DNA of 64,000 nt from DATAES01 sp963721305 (GTDB taxonomy: Bacteria; Actinomycetota; Acidimicrobiia; Acidimicrobiales; JACDCH01). Below are positions 16,499 through 24,406 of the stretch, in pieces. A model generated the notes under the pieces. That model was not told the DNA's origin. It saw nothing but the letters and a program-made list of their open reading frames with translations, and did no database searches. Both the position numbers and the translations under genes were made by a program. Positions within the stretch are counted from its first letter, which is position 1, and every line of letters starts with the position of its first letter. The stretch is taken from contig CAVRIR010000005.1 of the NCBI GenBank assembly GCA_963721305.1, positions 868,001 to 932,000 on the forward strand, given 5' to 3'.

Positions 16499-18075
16499 CG
16501 TGCCTCCTCTCGCAGTTGCGTACGCAGCACGTACTTCTGGACCTTGCCCGACGCCGTGCGCGGGAACTCATCGAGCTCCCGGATGTCCTCGGGCCACTTC
16601 TGCTTCGCGAGGCCGGCATCGGCCATCGCGGCCTGCACCTCTGCGAGCGACGGCGCGCGCCCTCGCACGAACGCGCACGCGTGCTCACCGAGGCGCGCGT
16701 CGGGCGCGGCCACGACAGCACACTCGAGCACGCCGTCCATGCGCAGGATCACGTCCTCGACCTCGAGCGCGCTGATGTTCTCGCCACCGCGGATGATCAC
16801 GTCCTTCTTGCGATCGGTGATCGTGAGGTACCCGTCGCTGTCGAGCACACCGACGTCCTCGGTGCGGTACCAACCGCCGGCGTCGAACACCGTGTCGGTC
16901 AACGCTGGATCGGTGTAGCCCGCGAAGCAGTCAGGCCCCCGACTGAAGATCTCGCCGTCGTCGGCCAGGCGCAGCTCGACGCCGAGCAGCGGGCGGCCAT
17001 CGGTCCGCGCCCGCTTGTCGAACGGGTCGTCGTGCGTCGAGCCGGTGATCGACGGATGCTCGGTCGATCCGTACATGCGCACGATCGAGATGCCCATCGC
17101 GTTCGTCCGGTCGGCGACGGCTTCGGGCACGGCGGCGCCACCGAGCCCGATGTGGCTCATCAAGGGCACGTGGACGTCGGGATCGAAATCCGGATGGTCG
17201 AGCAACGAGGTGAGGAAGAACGTCGCCCCGCTACCCGACGTCATCCCGTCGGCGGCCATCTGCCGCAGCACGGCGGCGGGATCCCACGTGTCGATCAAGT
17301 GGATCGGATTGCCCCGGACAGGCGGGATCAGGAGCGCGCCCAGCATGCCGATGCCGTGACCGACCGGCGCGCCGATGATCGTCGGGAGCGAACCGGTCGC
17401 CTGCATGGCGCCGAGCTGGCGCACCTCGAACCCGATGGTCCGATGCGTGTGCACCACACCCTTGGGGTCGGACGTCGTACCGGACGTGTACGCAACCAGC
17501 GCGGGGCCGGACGGGTCGGTGGCGTGGACCGCGATGTCGTCCGAGCCGCTGCCGTACCAGGCGTCGAGCGGTTCGAAGCCGGAGGGATCGTCGCCCACCA
17601 CCGCGACGAGCTCAGGAATCGGCGCACCGGATCCGAGCAAGGTCGCGGTGCCGCTCATCGGACCGAAGGCGTCGAAGGTCACGTACGCCTTCGGTGGCGT
17701 GCGTCGAAGGATGTAACCGACTTCCTTCGTGCCGTAGAAGTGGACGATAGGCATGACGACCGCGCCGAGGAACGCTGCCGCGTAGAAGACATGCGCAGCT
17801 TCGACCCAGTTCGGCAGTTGGAAGCCGACGACATCGCCGGCTTCGACGCCGCGTCCGCGCAGCCCGGCGGCCAGCGCGAGCGCATCGTCGTGGACCTGCG
17901 CGAACGTCGTCACCGACGGGCGCGCCGCAGATCGAACCGTGAACGGTTGATCGCCGTGCTCGCGCAGACCTTCGTCGAGCATCGAGCCGAGCGTGTCGTC
18001 GGTCCACCAGCCGTGGCGGATCCACTCCTTGGCGAGCACGTCGTCGACATGCCGCAGCGCCCACGAGACCGTCAT
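16495..18075 (-). CDS. acyl-CoA synthetase (cyclohexanecarboxylate-CoA ligase-like) inside the gat operon
   Basis: A 526-residue ANL ligase. Motifs are VAYTSGTTSDPKGVVH, YGSTEHPS, YRTEDVGVLDSDGYL, TDRKKDVIIRGGENIS and the C-terminal lysine in PRTASGKVQKYVL. It activates an unknown carboxylate to its CoA ester. It starts at the ATG at 18075 in an ATGA overlap with the gatA stop, and its own stop overlaps the gatB GTG, so it is translationally coupled on both sides to the amidotransferase genes. No mechanistic link to tRNA amidation is known to me. The much longer open frame upstream is antisense to gatA. Confidence 0.87.
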   Translation of the reverse strand: MTVSWALRHVDDVLAKEWIRHGWWTDDTLGSMLDEGLREHGDQPFTVRSAARPSVTTFAQVHDDALALAAGLRGRGVEAGDVVGFQLPNWVEAAHVFYAAAFLGAVVMPIVHFYGTKEVGYILRRTPPKAYVTFDAFGPMSGTATLLGSGAPIPELVAVVGDDPSGFEPLDAWYGSGSDDIAVHATDPSGPALVAYTSGTTSDPKGVVHTHRTIGFEVRQLGAMQATGSLPTIIGAPVGHGIGMLGALLIPPVRGNPIHLIDTWDPAAVLRQMAADGMTSGSGATFFLTSLLDHPDFDPDVHVPLMSHIGLGGAAVPEAVADRTNAMGISIVRMYGSTEHPSITGSTHDDPFDKRARTDGRPLLGVELRLADDGEIFSRGPDCFAGYTDPALTDTVFDAGGWYRTEDVGVLDSDGYLTITDRKKDVIIRGGENISALEVEDVILRMDGVLECAVVAAPDARLGEHACAFVRGRAPSLAEVQAAMADAGLAKQKWPEDIRELDEFPRTASGKVQKYVLRTQLREEAR

Positions 18076-19490
18076 CGTGCGGCTTCCAGCGCGGCCGCGG
18101 CGCGGAACATCGCCGCCTCGCCCAGCGCCGGCGCGAGGACTTGGACGCCGATCGGCAGCCCGTCGTCGCCGGTGCCGAACGGGACCGACATCGCCGGATG
18201 GCCGGCGAGGTTGGCCGGGATCGTGAACACGTCGTTGAGGTACATCGCGAGCGGGTCGGCGTTCGCGCCGAACGGGAACGCCGTTGTGGGTGCCGTCGGT
18301 CCGATGAGGACATCGAAGGACTCGTACGCGCGCTCGAGATCGCGCAGGATGAGCGTGCGGACCCGCAACGACTTGCCGTAGTACGCGTCGTAGTAGCCGG
18401 CCGAGAGCGCGTACGTCCCCAGCATGATGCGCCGCTTCACCTCGGCGCCGAAGCCCGCAGTCCGCGTCACGGCGTTCATCTCCGCCGTCGTCGGCGCGTC
18501 GACGCGCAGCCCGTAGCGCACGCCGTCGTAGCGGGCGAGGTTGCTCGACGCTTCCGCCGGAGCGATCAAGTAGTAGGCGGAGAGCCCATAGATGGTCGAA
18601 GGCACCGAGGCCTCTTCGACCTTCGCGCCGGCGCGTTCGAGCGCGTCCGCCGCGGCGCGCACGCGCTGCGCCACATCCGCCGAGAGCCCTTCTGCTTCGA
18701 GGAACTCGGACACGACACCGATGCGCAGACCATCGACCCCCGCGTCGAGTGCGTCCACGAGCGATGGCACCGCTTCGGGGATCGAGGTCGTATCGCACGG
18801 ATCGTGTCCCGCGATGACCTCGAGCGCGAGCGCGGAGTCGGCGACCGATGCGCTGAACGGTCCGATCTGGTCGAGGCTCGAGGCGAACGCGACGAGTCCG
18901 TAGCGCGAGACCCGTCCGTACGTCGGCTTCACGCCGACCACACCGCAGAACGCCGCGGGCTGCCGGATCGAACCGCCGGTATCCGAGCCGAACGACAGCG
19001 GCGCGAAGCCCGCCGCGACCGCGGCCGCGCTGCCACCACTCGACCCGCCGGGCACGCGCGACACGTCGTGCGGATTCCGCGTCGGGCCGAACGCCGAGTT
19101 CTCGGTGGACGAACCCATGGCGAACTCGTCGAGGTTGGTCTTGCCGACGATCACGGCACCTGCGGCGCGCAACCGATGTACGACCGTCGCGTCGTACGGC
19201 GGTCGCCAGCCTTCGAGGATCTTCGAGGAGCACGTGGTCGGGATGCCACGGGTGCAGAAGTTGTCCTTGAGTGCGATGGGGACGCCCGCCAGAGGCCCTG
19301 GATCCTCTCCGTCGGCGACGCGGACGTCGATGGCATCCGCCGCAACTCTCGCCTCGTTCGAGAGCACCAGGTTGAACGCGTGCAGCTCGGCTTCCCGCTC
19401 GTCGATCCGCGCCAGGTGCTCGTCGACGACTTCTCGCGCGCTCCGTTCGCCGGTACGGACGGCGGCGGCGATCTCGAGTGCCGTGCTCAC
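18072..19490 (-). CDS. gatA: Asp-tRNA(Asn)/Glu-tRNA(Gln) amidotransferase subunit A
   Basis: The amidase subunit that releases ammonia from glutamine. The 472 residues contain the full amidase signature: the catalytic Lys in IALKDNFCTRG, the cis-Ser/Ser nucleophile region in GGSSGGSAAAVAAG, SDTGGSIRQPAAFCG, and KPTYGRVSRYG. The start is a GTG at 19490, overlapping gatC in GTGA. It is followed by an ATGA overlap with an acyl-CoA ligase. Family assignment is secure. Confidence 0.96.
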   Translation of the reverse strand: MSTALEIAAAVRTGERSAREVVDEHLARIDEREAELHAFNLVLSNEARVAADAIDVRVADGEDPGPLAGVPIALKDNFCTRGIPTTCSSKILEGWRPPYDATVVHRLRAAGAVIVGKTNLDEFAMGSSTENSAFGPTRNPHDVSRVPGGSSGGSAAAVAAGFAPLSFGSDTGGSIRQPAAFCGVVGVKPTYGRVSRYGLVAFASSLDQIGPFSASVADSALALEVIAGHDPCDTTSIPEAVPSLVDALDAGVDGLRIGVVSEFLEAEGLSADVAQRVRAAADALERAGAKVEEASVPSTIYGLSAYYLIAPAEASSNLARYDGVRYGLRVDAPTTAEMNAVTRTAGFGAEVKRRIMLGTYALSAGYYDAYYGKSLRVRTLILRDLERAYESFDVLIGPTAPTTAFPFGANADPLAMYLNDVFTIPANLAGHPAMSVPFGTGDDGLPIGVQVLAPALGEAAMFRAAAALEAAR

Positions 19491-19786
19491 GGTTCCTCGC
19501 CGAGGATGGCGGGGACCTTGAACCGTCCGTCCTCCACTGCGGGCGCCTGGCCGAGCACCTCGTCTCGGTCCACGCTCGGACGGACCTCATCGTCACGGAA
19601 CACGTTGCGCAGCAGGTACGGGTGCGCGGTCGGTGGAACACCGGCGACGTCGAGCGCCTCGACGTCGGCTGCGTGCTCGAGCACGGCCGCGAGCTGCGGC
19701 GTGAACAGCTCGAGCTCTTCTTCGGTCAGTTCGAGTCGAGCGAGCTTGGCGACGTGCAACACGTCGTCGCGGGAGATCGAGGGCAT
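19487..19786 (-). CDS. gatC: Asp-tRNA(Asn)/Glu-tRNA(Gln) amidotransferase subunit C
   Basis: A 99-residue belt subunit that stabilises GatA-GatB. It shows the typical opening ISRDDVLHVAKLARLELTEEE and the closing LRDDEVRPS-like region (LLRNVFRDDEVRPS). It starts at the ATG at 19786. TACCAT at 19801-19796 (-15 to -10) is a leaderless -10, so the gat operon has its own promoter even though the upstream wall-protein gene ends only 7 bp away. Confidence 0.93.
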   Translation of the reverse strand: MPSISRDDVLHVAKLARLELTEEELELFTPQLAAVLEHAADVEALDVAGVPPTAHPYLLRNVFRDDEVRPSVDRDEVLGQAPAVEDGRFKVPAILGEEP

Positions 19787-19793
19787 CGCGGAG

Positions 19794-20408
19794 TCATGGT
19801 AGGCGGGACCTCGACATCCGCTTGATGCCCATTCCGGCCACGATCATCCCCAGGCCGAGGACGACGAGCGCGACCGTCAACGTCGATCCGGTACGAGCGA
19901 GCGTCTCCGGTTCGGTCGCCGTGGGTGCCGTGGGTGCCGTCGGTGCGGGCGAGGTCGACGGAGTCGCGCACTGCGCCGCCGCGACCGTCTTCGTGATCGT
20001 CGCCACTGCGGGATCTCCGGCGTCGTACGCCTCGCCGCCCAGGACCTGCACCTTGGCATCGGTCCCGCCGAGGGCTGGGTGCACCGCGACGGTGACCTGC
20101 GTCTGGCCGTCGGCGAACGTGACCGTGTGGTTCGCACCGGCGACATCGGCGTTGAGGTCGGTCGGGCCGCCGCTGATCTCGTACGTGACGTCGAGGGTGC
20201 CGGTGGCATCGCTGCGGTCCAGCGTGAACGAACCCGGTGAGAACGTCGGCTCGGTCATGCATTGATCCGTCTCCGACATCGGCGTCGTCGACGCGATCGA
20301 GACTGAAGGAAGTGCCGGCGTCTGCGCGCTCGCCGACGCGGCAAGCGCAACGAGCACGACGACGAACAGGCCTGCCAACGCTCCGATGATCCCCGCCGCC
20401 CGTTTCAT
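19794..20408 (-). CDS. secreted wall-anchored protein with C-terminal LARTG sorting signal
   Basis: A 204-residue protein with a signal peptide (about residues 1-28, ending ASASAQ), a beta-rich middle with two to three Cys, a Pro/Thr-rich linker and, from about residue 170, LARTG followed by a hydrophobic helix and the basic tail KRMSRSR. LAxTG is the recognition motif of actinobacterial class E sortases, so covalent cell-wall anchoring is inferred. The sortase is not in the window. TAACTT at 20422-20417 precedes the ATG by 9 nt (leaderless). It lies between the esterase and gat genes. The function of the exposed domain is unknown. Confidence 0.8.
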   Translation of the reverse strand: MKRAAGIIGALAGLFVVVLVALAASASAQTPALPSVSIASTTPMSETDQCMTEPTFSPGSFTLDRSDATGTLDVTYEISGGPTDLNADVAGANHTVTFADGQTQVTVAVHPALGGTDAKVQVLGGEAYDAGDPAVATITKTVAAAQCATPSTSPAPTAPTAPTATEPETLARTGSTLTVALVVLGLGMIVAGMGIKRMSRSRLP

Positions 20409-20411
20409 TGC

Positions 20412-21164
20412 TTACGAAGTTACGCGCCCCGCGAACGCGACAACGGTTTTCTCCACGTCCGCCTTGTCGTAGTCGAGCGTGGCGACGTGGTAGCTGCGCT
20501 CGAGCCAGATGCGCTCGACCGGTCCGTTCACCGCGCTCGCGAGGTCGTCGCTGTTCGTCGGCGGGACGACGTGGTCCTGCCGGCTCGTGATGATGAGCGA
20601 CGGGCAGGTGATCTTGCCGAGGTTCGGGTGGGTCGACTCCTCGGCTTCGAGCATGGAGAGCAACGGCTTCAGCGGCGTCTGCGCGTAAGCGGACTCGGTC
20701 GAGTCGGGATCGGCGATGTCCGATCCGATGCCCTCGAGGTACTCCTCACCGGCGTCGAGCATCGCCCGGACTCCCTCTGCCATCTCCGGCGGCATGGTGA
20801 TGGCCGCGTTGACGAACGCCAGCCCGGCGAGCTCGGGATGGCGGGTACCGAGCCACGCAGTCAGGGAACCGCCCATCGACAGGCCGACGACGACCACCTT
20901 GCCGTCGACGCGTGCCTGCAGCTTGCCGAGCGTCTCTTCCGCGGCGGCCGACCAGTCCGCCCACGTCGTCTCGTTCATGTCCTCGACCGTCGTGCCGTGT
21001 CCCGGCAACAACGGCAGCTCGACGGTGAACCCAGCAGCGGCGAGCGCATGCGCGATCCCCCGCATGGAGTTGCAGTTGCCGGTGAACCCGTGCAGCACCA
21101 GTGCGCCGTTCGGTCCCCCGTCGATCGACTCGGGCTCTGCTCCAGGAATGATCGGTGCGGTCAT
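20412..21164 (-). CDS. alpha/beta hydrolase, carboxylesterase/monoacylglycerol lipase type
   Basis: The 250 residues match small Est30-like lipases. The oxyanion region is LVLHGFTGNC, the nucleophile elbow is VGLSMGG, the acid is the Asp in SRQDHVVPP and the His lies in ERSYHVATLDYD. It probably hydrolyses short acyl esters or monoacylglycerols in the cytosol. The start is the ATG at 21164 with a GGAGAG just upstream. An in-frame start 57 nt earlier lies inside palindromic element C and is rejected. It is probably co-transcribed with the upstream ferredoxin gene through that element. Confidence 0.85.
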   Translation of the reverse strand: MTAPIIPGAEPESIDGGPNGALVLHGFTGNCNSMRGIAHALAAAGFTVELPLLPGHGTTVEDMNETTWADWSAAAEETLGKLQARVDGKVVVVGLSMGGSLTAWLGTRHPELAGLAFVNAAITMPPEMAEGVRAMLDAGEEYLEGIGSDIADPDSTESAYAQTPLKPLLSMLEAEESTHPNLGKITCPSLIITSRQDHVVPPTNSDDLASAVNGPVERIWLERSYHVATLDYDKADVEKTVVAFAGRVTS

Positions 21165-21172
21165 CCACTCTC

Positions 21173-21223
21173 CGTTCTCCGGGTCATTCCCGGCGCTCGA
21201 GCGCCGGAAATGCACCAACATTC
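21173..21223 (-). repeat. 51-bp palindromic element, copy C (second subfamily)
   Basis: Read on the minus strand: GAATGTTGGTGC, arm ATTTCCGGCGC, loop TCGA, arm GCGCCGGGAAT, then GACCCGGAGAACG. The arms pair with a single G-T wobble. It begins 7 nt past the ferredoxin stop and ends 8 nt before the esterase ATG, so its last bases adjoin the esterase ribosome-binding site. Confidence 0.8.
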
Positions 21224-21230
21224 GTCGCGG

Positions 21231-21539
21231 TCAGGCGTAGGGGTCGTCGGCGGCGGGCTCGCCCCACCACTCGTCGGGTGCGGGGGTCCATTCCGGGTCG
21301 TCAACGATGCAGTCGACGGGGCACACGGGCGGGAGGCACTTGCCACAACCCGAGCACAGCTCGGGGATGATGATCACGTCGATCCCGTGGTTGAAGATCG
21401 CCCCGAACTGGGGCGGACAGTGGCGGATGCACGTGTCGCAGTTGATGCAGATCGACATGTCGATCCTGAGTGGCGGGTTCTGCCACTTCGGATTCCGCTC
21501 CCGGCTCTCGAACCGCTCGCCTCGGGTGCCCGCAGCCAT
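21231..21539 (-). CDS. 2x[4Fe-4S]-type ferredoxin family protein
   Basis: A 102-residue ferredoxin with two cysteine clusters, CINCDTCIRHCPP and CSGCGKCLPPVCPVDC. The second has four residues between the third and fourth cysteines instead of the usual three. It also has an acidic, Trp/Pro-rich tail (PDEWWGEPAADD). A role in electron transfer is inferred; the partner is unknown. TAGCGT at 21554-21549 lies 10 nt before the ATG (leaderless). Palindromic element C lies just after its stop. Confidence 0.85.
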   Translation of the reverse strand: MAAGTRGERFESRERNPKWQNPPLRIDMSICINCDTCIRHCPPQFGAIFNHGIDVIIIPELCSGCGKCLPPVCPVDCIVDDPEWTPAPDEWWGEPAADDPYA

Positions 21540-21614
21540 CGCCGGTCCACGCTATCGGTCGGGCGTTCGGCCACATTGACCCGCGGGTCAAGAACAGAGT
21601 GGACTAGTGCGTTG

Positions 21615-22253
21615 ATGGCCGACGAGCGCAGGCTCACGCCGCAGGGACAGGAACGCAAGCAGCAGTTGCTCGACTGCGCGGCGCGGCTGTTCGCCGAGCG
21701 TGGCTACGACGACACACGCGTCATCGACATCGTGCGCGCTGCCGGCGTGGCCAAAGGGCTCTTCTACTGGTACTTCGAGAACAAGGAAGAGCTGTTCCGC
21801 GAGCTGGCCGACGAGATCCGCCTCCGGCTACGTCGGTCGCAGGGCGAGGCGATGGATCCGGCGGCCGACCCGCTGAGCCAGATCCGCCAAGGCGCGGAGG
21901 CCTCGGTGCGGTTCATGGCCATCAACGCGCCGTTCTTCGCGCTGCTCGAGGTCGAGAGCGCCAACCGACAGTTCGTCGACACGCTGCGCCAAGGCACCGA
22001 CGTCCACGTGCAGGACGTCGCCGACCTGATCAGGGAAGGGATCGACGCGGGACTGATCCGTGACGAGGACCCCGTCCTCCTCGCTCGGGGCGTGGTCGGC
22101 GTCGTCGGCATGTACAGCCACTTCCATCGCACCGGCCGCACCGAGCTCCCCATCGGCGAGCTCGCGTCGTTCGTCGGACGGTTCATCGTGCGCACGCTCG
22201 CGGCCGACGACGAGATCGCACGCGCCGCGGACAGGAATCGACGCAGCGGCTAG
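21615..22253 (+). CDS. TetR-family transcriptional regulator
   Basis: A 212-residue one-component repressor. The N-terminal HTH is clear (LLDCAARLFAERGYDDTRV, IVRAAGVAKGLFYWYFENKEE), followed by a ligand-binding C-terminal domain. The ATG at 21615 is preceded by TAGTGC. It is divergent from the ferredoxin gene (75 bp) and 54 bp upstream of an SCP2-domain gene, so regulation of either is possible. Sequence does not reveal the effector. Confidence 0.88.
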   Translation: MADERRLTPQGQERKQQLLDCAARLFAERGYDDTRVIDIVRAAGVAKGLFYWYFENKEELFRELADEIRLRLRRSQGEAMDPAADPLSQIRQGAEASVRFMAINAPFFALLEVESANRQFVDTLRQGTDVHVQDVADLIREGIDAGLIRDEDPVLLARGVVGVVGMYSHFHRTGRTELPIGELASFVGRFIVRTLAADDEIARAADRNRRSG

Positions 22254-22307
22254 CTTCACCAACCGATCGCACGATCTCTGCAAGCTCACCGACGACAAGG
22301 AGTTCCC

Positions 22308-22712
22308 GTGCCCTACAAGTTCCTGACCGAGGAGTGGGTCGCCGAGGCGAAGAAGGTCCGCGAGGAGTTCGAGGGGCAGGCGACGCCACCGGCTCACACG
22401 GTTCGGATGAACCAGATCATCACCGACGTGCCGTTCGGTGACGGCACCGTCAACGTGTACATGGACACCTCGAAAGGCGAGATCGAGCTCGACCTCGGCC
22501 ATCTCGAGAACCCGGACCTGACGGTCACGCTCGACTACGAGACCGCCAAGGCGATCATCGTCGACCAGAACCCCCAGGCGGGCATGCAGGCGTTCATGGC
22601 CGGCAAGATCAAGGTCCAGGGCGACATGACCAAGCTGATGGCGATGCAGTCGGGCGCTCCGGACCCGTCCGCTCAGGCCGTCGCCGATCGGATCAAGGCG
22701 ATCACCGAATAA
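22308..22712 (+). CDS. SCP2 sterol-binding domain protein
   Basis: A 134-residue single-domain lipid-carrier protein. The C-terminal half PDLTVTLDYETAKAII, DQNPQAGMQAFMAGKIKVQGDMTKLM (given in two parts) is the SCP2 signature. It probably binds hydrophobic ligands such as acyl-CoA. The start is a GTG at 22308 with AAGGAG at 22297-22302. It follows the TetR gene in the same direction and ends in a double terminator. Confidence 0.85.
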   Translation: MPYKFLTEEWVAEAKKVREEFEGQATPPAHTVRMNQIITDVPFGDGTVNVYMDTSKGEIELDLGHLENPDLTVTLDYETAKAIIVDQNPQAGMQAFMAGKIKVQGDMTKLMAMQSGAPDPSAQAVADRIKAITE

Positions 22713-22721
22713 CCGTGATCC

Positions 22722-22744
22722 GCCGACGGGCGCAGCCCGTCGGC
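22722..22744 (+). terminator. GC hairpin after SCP2 gene
   Basis: A perfect 10-bp stem, GCCGACGGGC/GCCCGTCGGC with a GCA loop, lies 9 nt after the SCP2 stop. No T-run follows, but a second, canonical terminator lies 19 bp beyond. Confidence 0.6.
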
Positions 22745-22763
22745 GCCTCGAGGCCAGAACACG

Positions 22764-22790
22764 AAAGAGCGCCCCATCGGGGCGCTCTTT
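22764..22790. terminator. bidirectional Rho-independent terminator
   Basis: A perfect 12-bp stem AAAGAGCGCCCC/GGGGCGCTCTTT with a 3-nt loop. The A/T-bearing ends give a T-rich tail in both directions (CTTTCTT on plus, CTTTCGTGTT on minus). It serves the SCP2 gene and anything transcribed leftwards from 22901. Confidence 0.85.
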
Positions 22791-22901
22791 CTTCGTAAAT
22801 CCGACAGACCCGCAAAGTCGGCTGGGGCGGCTGCCTCATCGCGGCGGCTGGGGAACACCGCGTCCAGCAGGACCGCCCCAGCGGACCCTGCCGATCTCGT
22901 T
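22764..22901 (-). ncRNA. candidate structured small RNA (unassigned)
   Basis: Between the 3' ends of two convergent genes, the minus strand has TAGAGT (22913-22908) as a possible -10, with TGTACG 17 nt further up, and the strong terminator at 22790-22764. Between them GCTGGGGCGG (22873-22882) pairs with CCGCCCCAGC (22821-22830). The helix extends through CTGC/GCAG past a 2-nt bulge to an apical GCGG/CCGC hairpin. I compared it by eye with SRP RNA and tRNA and it lacks their signatures. No ORF of note is inside. Function unknown; transcription is inferred. Confidence 0.35.
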
Positions 22902-22954
22902 TTGCGCACTCTACACGGATCACTCCCTTTCGTACAGGACGCGCGAGTACAGAA

Positions 22955-24292
22955 TCACCCGTTTGTGGAGATCCAGTTGCCGTGGAACCCGTACGGAACC
23001 CGCACGGGCAGGTGCACGACGGCCCTGTCCTCGAACGTGGCCGCATCGAGCAGGACCAGATCCGAGGCGCCGCGCGACCTGTCGTAGACGAATCCCATCA
23101 GGACGCCGTCGTCCTCTGCAGCGTCGGGAGTCGACGGTGCCAGCACGAACTCGCCCGCCGCGCCGTCGCGGAACTCGCGGACCTGGGTCGTACCGGCAGC
23201 GAGGTCGTGCTTGAGGATCACGTTCGAGCCGAAGTCCAGATGCTCATCCGCGTCCTCGACGACGCCGACGCTGTACCCGTACCGGTGACGACGGCCGACA
23301 AGCCGCTCGTCGACGCGCGGGAACTCCTGCCCGCGATCGTCCAAGCGCTCCTCGAGCACCTTGCCCGCGGCAAGGTCGACGGTCCAACGATCGAGCGTCG
23401 GACGGCCCTCGTCGGGACCGAGTCGGTTCTTGTCGAACATGCGCGGGTGGCGCACGACGTCGAGGACGACGCGGTCGCCGTCGTCGTACGCGTTCATCGG
23501 ATGGAACACGTAGCACTGCTCGACCTCGAACCAGCGCACGTCGTCGGCCTCGCCATCACGAGGAAGCAGTCCGATGCGCGCCTGGTAGTCGGGGTTCCAC
23601 GCGTACGGGAAGTTGTTGCCTGCAGCCGCCATCTCGAGGTCGAACGTGACCGGCAGGTCGTAGATGACCGCGTACCTCTCGGTCAGCGACATGTCGTGCA
23701 GCATCGGGCTCGCACCGACCTCGACGTCGACGACCTTGCGAACGTGTCCTGTGCGGTCGATGACCGTGTACTGGACCTTGTTGCCCCATCCCCAGAAGTA
23801 CGACACCGCGTGCAACTCGCCTGTCTGCGGGTCGCGCTTCGGATGCGCGGTGTACCCGCCGGGCAACGTGCCGTCGAAGTCGCACGCGCCGATTGTTTCG
23901 AGCTCGTCCGACAGCTCGTACGGGCGCGCGCCGGCTTCGACGATCGCGAACGTCCGGCCTGCGTGACCGATCACGTTGGTGTTGGGCCCGAAGTCCATCC
24001 CCTGGTGCACCGGGCCGCTCTTCCACGGCTCACCCAGCGCCGCCGCGACCGTCTCGTTGCGCACCCAGCGGTTCCGGTACCACTGCGCCCGCCCGTCGCG
24101 GAGCCGCACGCCGTGCACCATGCCGTCACCGGTGAACCAGTGGTACGTGGCGGGATCCGCGGTGATCGGGTTGGGACCGTTGCGGAGGTATCGGCCGTCG
24201 AGCCACTCCGGCAGGGTGCCGGTCACGGGCAGATCGACCTCGGTCACCTCCTCGGCGACGGGTCCGTAGTTGCCCTCGAGGTACCGGTTCAT
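22955..24292 (-). CDS. carotenoid oxygenase (RPE65/CCD family)
   Basis: A 445-residue Fe(II) dioxygenase of the seven-bladed propeller type that cleaves a polyene or stilbene double bond. The four iron-binding histidines are visible in GGYTAHPKRDP, SPMLHDMSLTERY, CYVFHPMNAYDDG and PYGFHGNWI. The N-terminus has DGRYLRNGPNP and WFTGDGMVHGVRL. The start is the ATG at 24292 behind AGGAGG (strong Shine-Dalgarno, unlike most genes here). It stands alone, and the substrate cannot be inferred; no carotenoid biosynthesis genes are near. Confidence 0.9.
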   Translation of the reverse strand: MNRYLEGNYGPVAEEVTEVDLPVTGTLPEWLDGRYLRNGPNPITADPATYHWFTGDGMVHGVRLRDGRAQWYRNRWVRNETVAAALGEPWKSGPVHQGMDFGPNTNVIGHAGRTFAIVEAGARPYELSDELETIGACDFDGTLPGGYTAHPKRDPQTGELHAVSYFWGWGNKVQYTVIDRTGHVRKVVDVEVGASPMLHDMSLTERYAVIYDLPVTFDLEMAAAGNNFPYAWNPDYQARIGLLPRDGEADDVRWFEVEQCYVFHPMNAYDDGDRVVLDVVRHPRMFDKNRLGPDEGRPTLDRWTVDLAAGKVLEERLDDRGQEFPRVDERLVGRRHRYGYSVGVVEDADEHLDFGSNVILKHDLAAGTTQVREFRDGAAGEFVLAPSTPDAAEDDGVLMGFVYDRSRGASDLVLLDAATFEDRAVVHLPVRVPYGFHGNWISTNG

Positions 24293-24406
24293 CGCAACCT
24301 CCTGTGAGTGGAGAAGCCGGACCGCTCATAGTCCGAATCAGAGCATGAGCCTAAGGCGGCTCGGCCGGCCGGTCAACGAGCCAATCGTCACACGCAGCGC
24401 ATCCTG

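Noticed and set aside
16495..19641. A 1048-codon open frame on the minus strand
   Set aside because: Only the last 526 codons (from 18075) are the acyl-CoA ligase. The upstream part is an antisense-like frame of gatA with Arg-rich shadow composition.
22764..22901. SRP (4.5S) RNA or 6S RNA
   Set aside because: The GGAAG apical loop and GGnAGCA pattern of SRP RNA are absent, and the length and bulge pattern do not fit 6S RNA.
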